6,774 nt of DNA from CG2-30-36-39 sp964433225 (GTDB taxonomy: Bacteria > Patescibacteriota > Microgenomatia > UBA1400 > PJMF01), in the NCBI GenBank assembly GCA_964433225.1, contig CAYSQA010000017.1:1-6774 (forward strand), written 5' to 3'. A program made the translations under genes and the position numbers. Within the stretch, counting starts at the first letter, position 1. The number at the start of each line of letters is the position of its first letter. The notes below the pieces were generated by a model, which was given only the letters and a program-made list of their open reading frames with translations, ran no database searches and had not been told where the DNA came from. Shown here piece by piece: positions 6,723 through 6,774 of the stretch.

Positions 6723-6774
6723 CTAAGGAAAATAATTAACAGGAGTTTCTTTAGCTTTGATTATTTCTTTCTTT
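6723..6774 (-). CDS. C-terminal end of an unidentified protein upstream of pheS (partial)
   Basis: Read from the window edge on the minus strand, one frame is open for 16 codons (KKEIIKAKETPVNYFP) and closes on TAG at 6723-6725, 20 bp before pheS. The other two minus frames hit stops within about 25 bases. The charged helix followed by a short Pro-ended tail looks like a natural C-terminus, and the spacing matches that of the other genes in this unit. I do not recognise the family. Sixteen codons are too few to exclude a chance open frame. Confidence 0.45.
   Translation of the reverse strand, partial: KKEIIKAKETPVNYFP

Overview
The window carries four protein-coding genes plus the last few codons of a fifth, packed almost without spacers in AT-rich DNA. 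I infer a member of the Candidate Phyla Radiation (Patescibacteria), most likely Microgenomates-like. The reasons are: a bifunctional PBP whose C-terminus is extended by an Ig-like domain and a Pro/Thr/Ser-rich tail; a shortened PheT with no EMAP/OB tRNA-binding domain; a PheS with a widely spaced Cys4 knuckle; and very short intergenic gaps. No marker gene in the window proves this. The standard code fits: all reading frames close on TAA or TAG, and no in-frame TGA had to be read through.

Plus strand, 1-2475: a class A penicillin-binding protein (GT51 transglycosylase plus transpeptidase), with its N-terminus cut off by the window edge. Its stop codon lies inside the 3' end of the next gene, which runs the opposite way. 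The two genes share 17 bp tail to tail, and an imperfect hairpin spans the two stop codons.

Minus strand, 6774 down to 2459 (reading order): the C-terminal end of an unidentified protein, then pheS (20 bp gap), pheT (12 bp gap) and a polytopic membrane protein of the O-antigen ligase/polymerase (Wzy_C) type (26 bp gap). All point the same way and look like one transcription unit. PheS and PheT form the alpha2beta2 phenylalanyl-tRNA synthetase. The PBP and the ligase-like protein are both envelope-building enzymes, one for peptidoglycan and one probably for surface glycan.

There are no mobile elements, CRISPR arrays, tRNA or rRNA genes, and no stretch over 300 bases without a gene. I do not see a wholly new system. 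The points worth a second look are the trimmed PheT, the altered PheS and PheT motifs, the PBP tail, the placement of a glycan ligase behind pheST, and the overlapping convergent ends.
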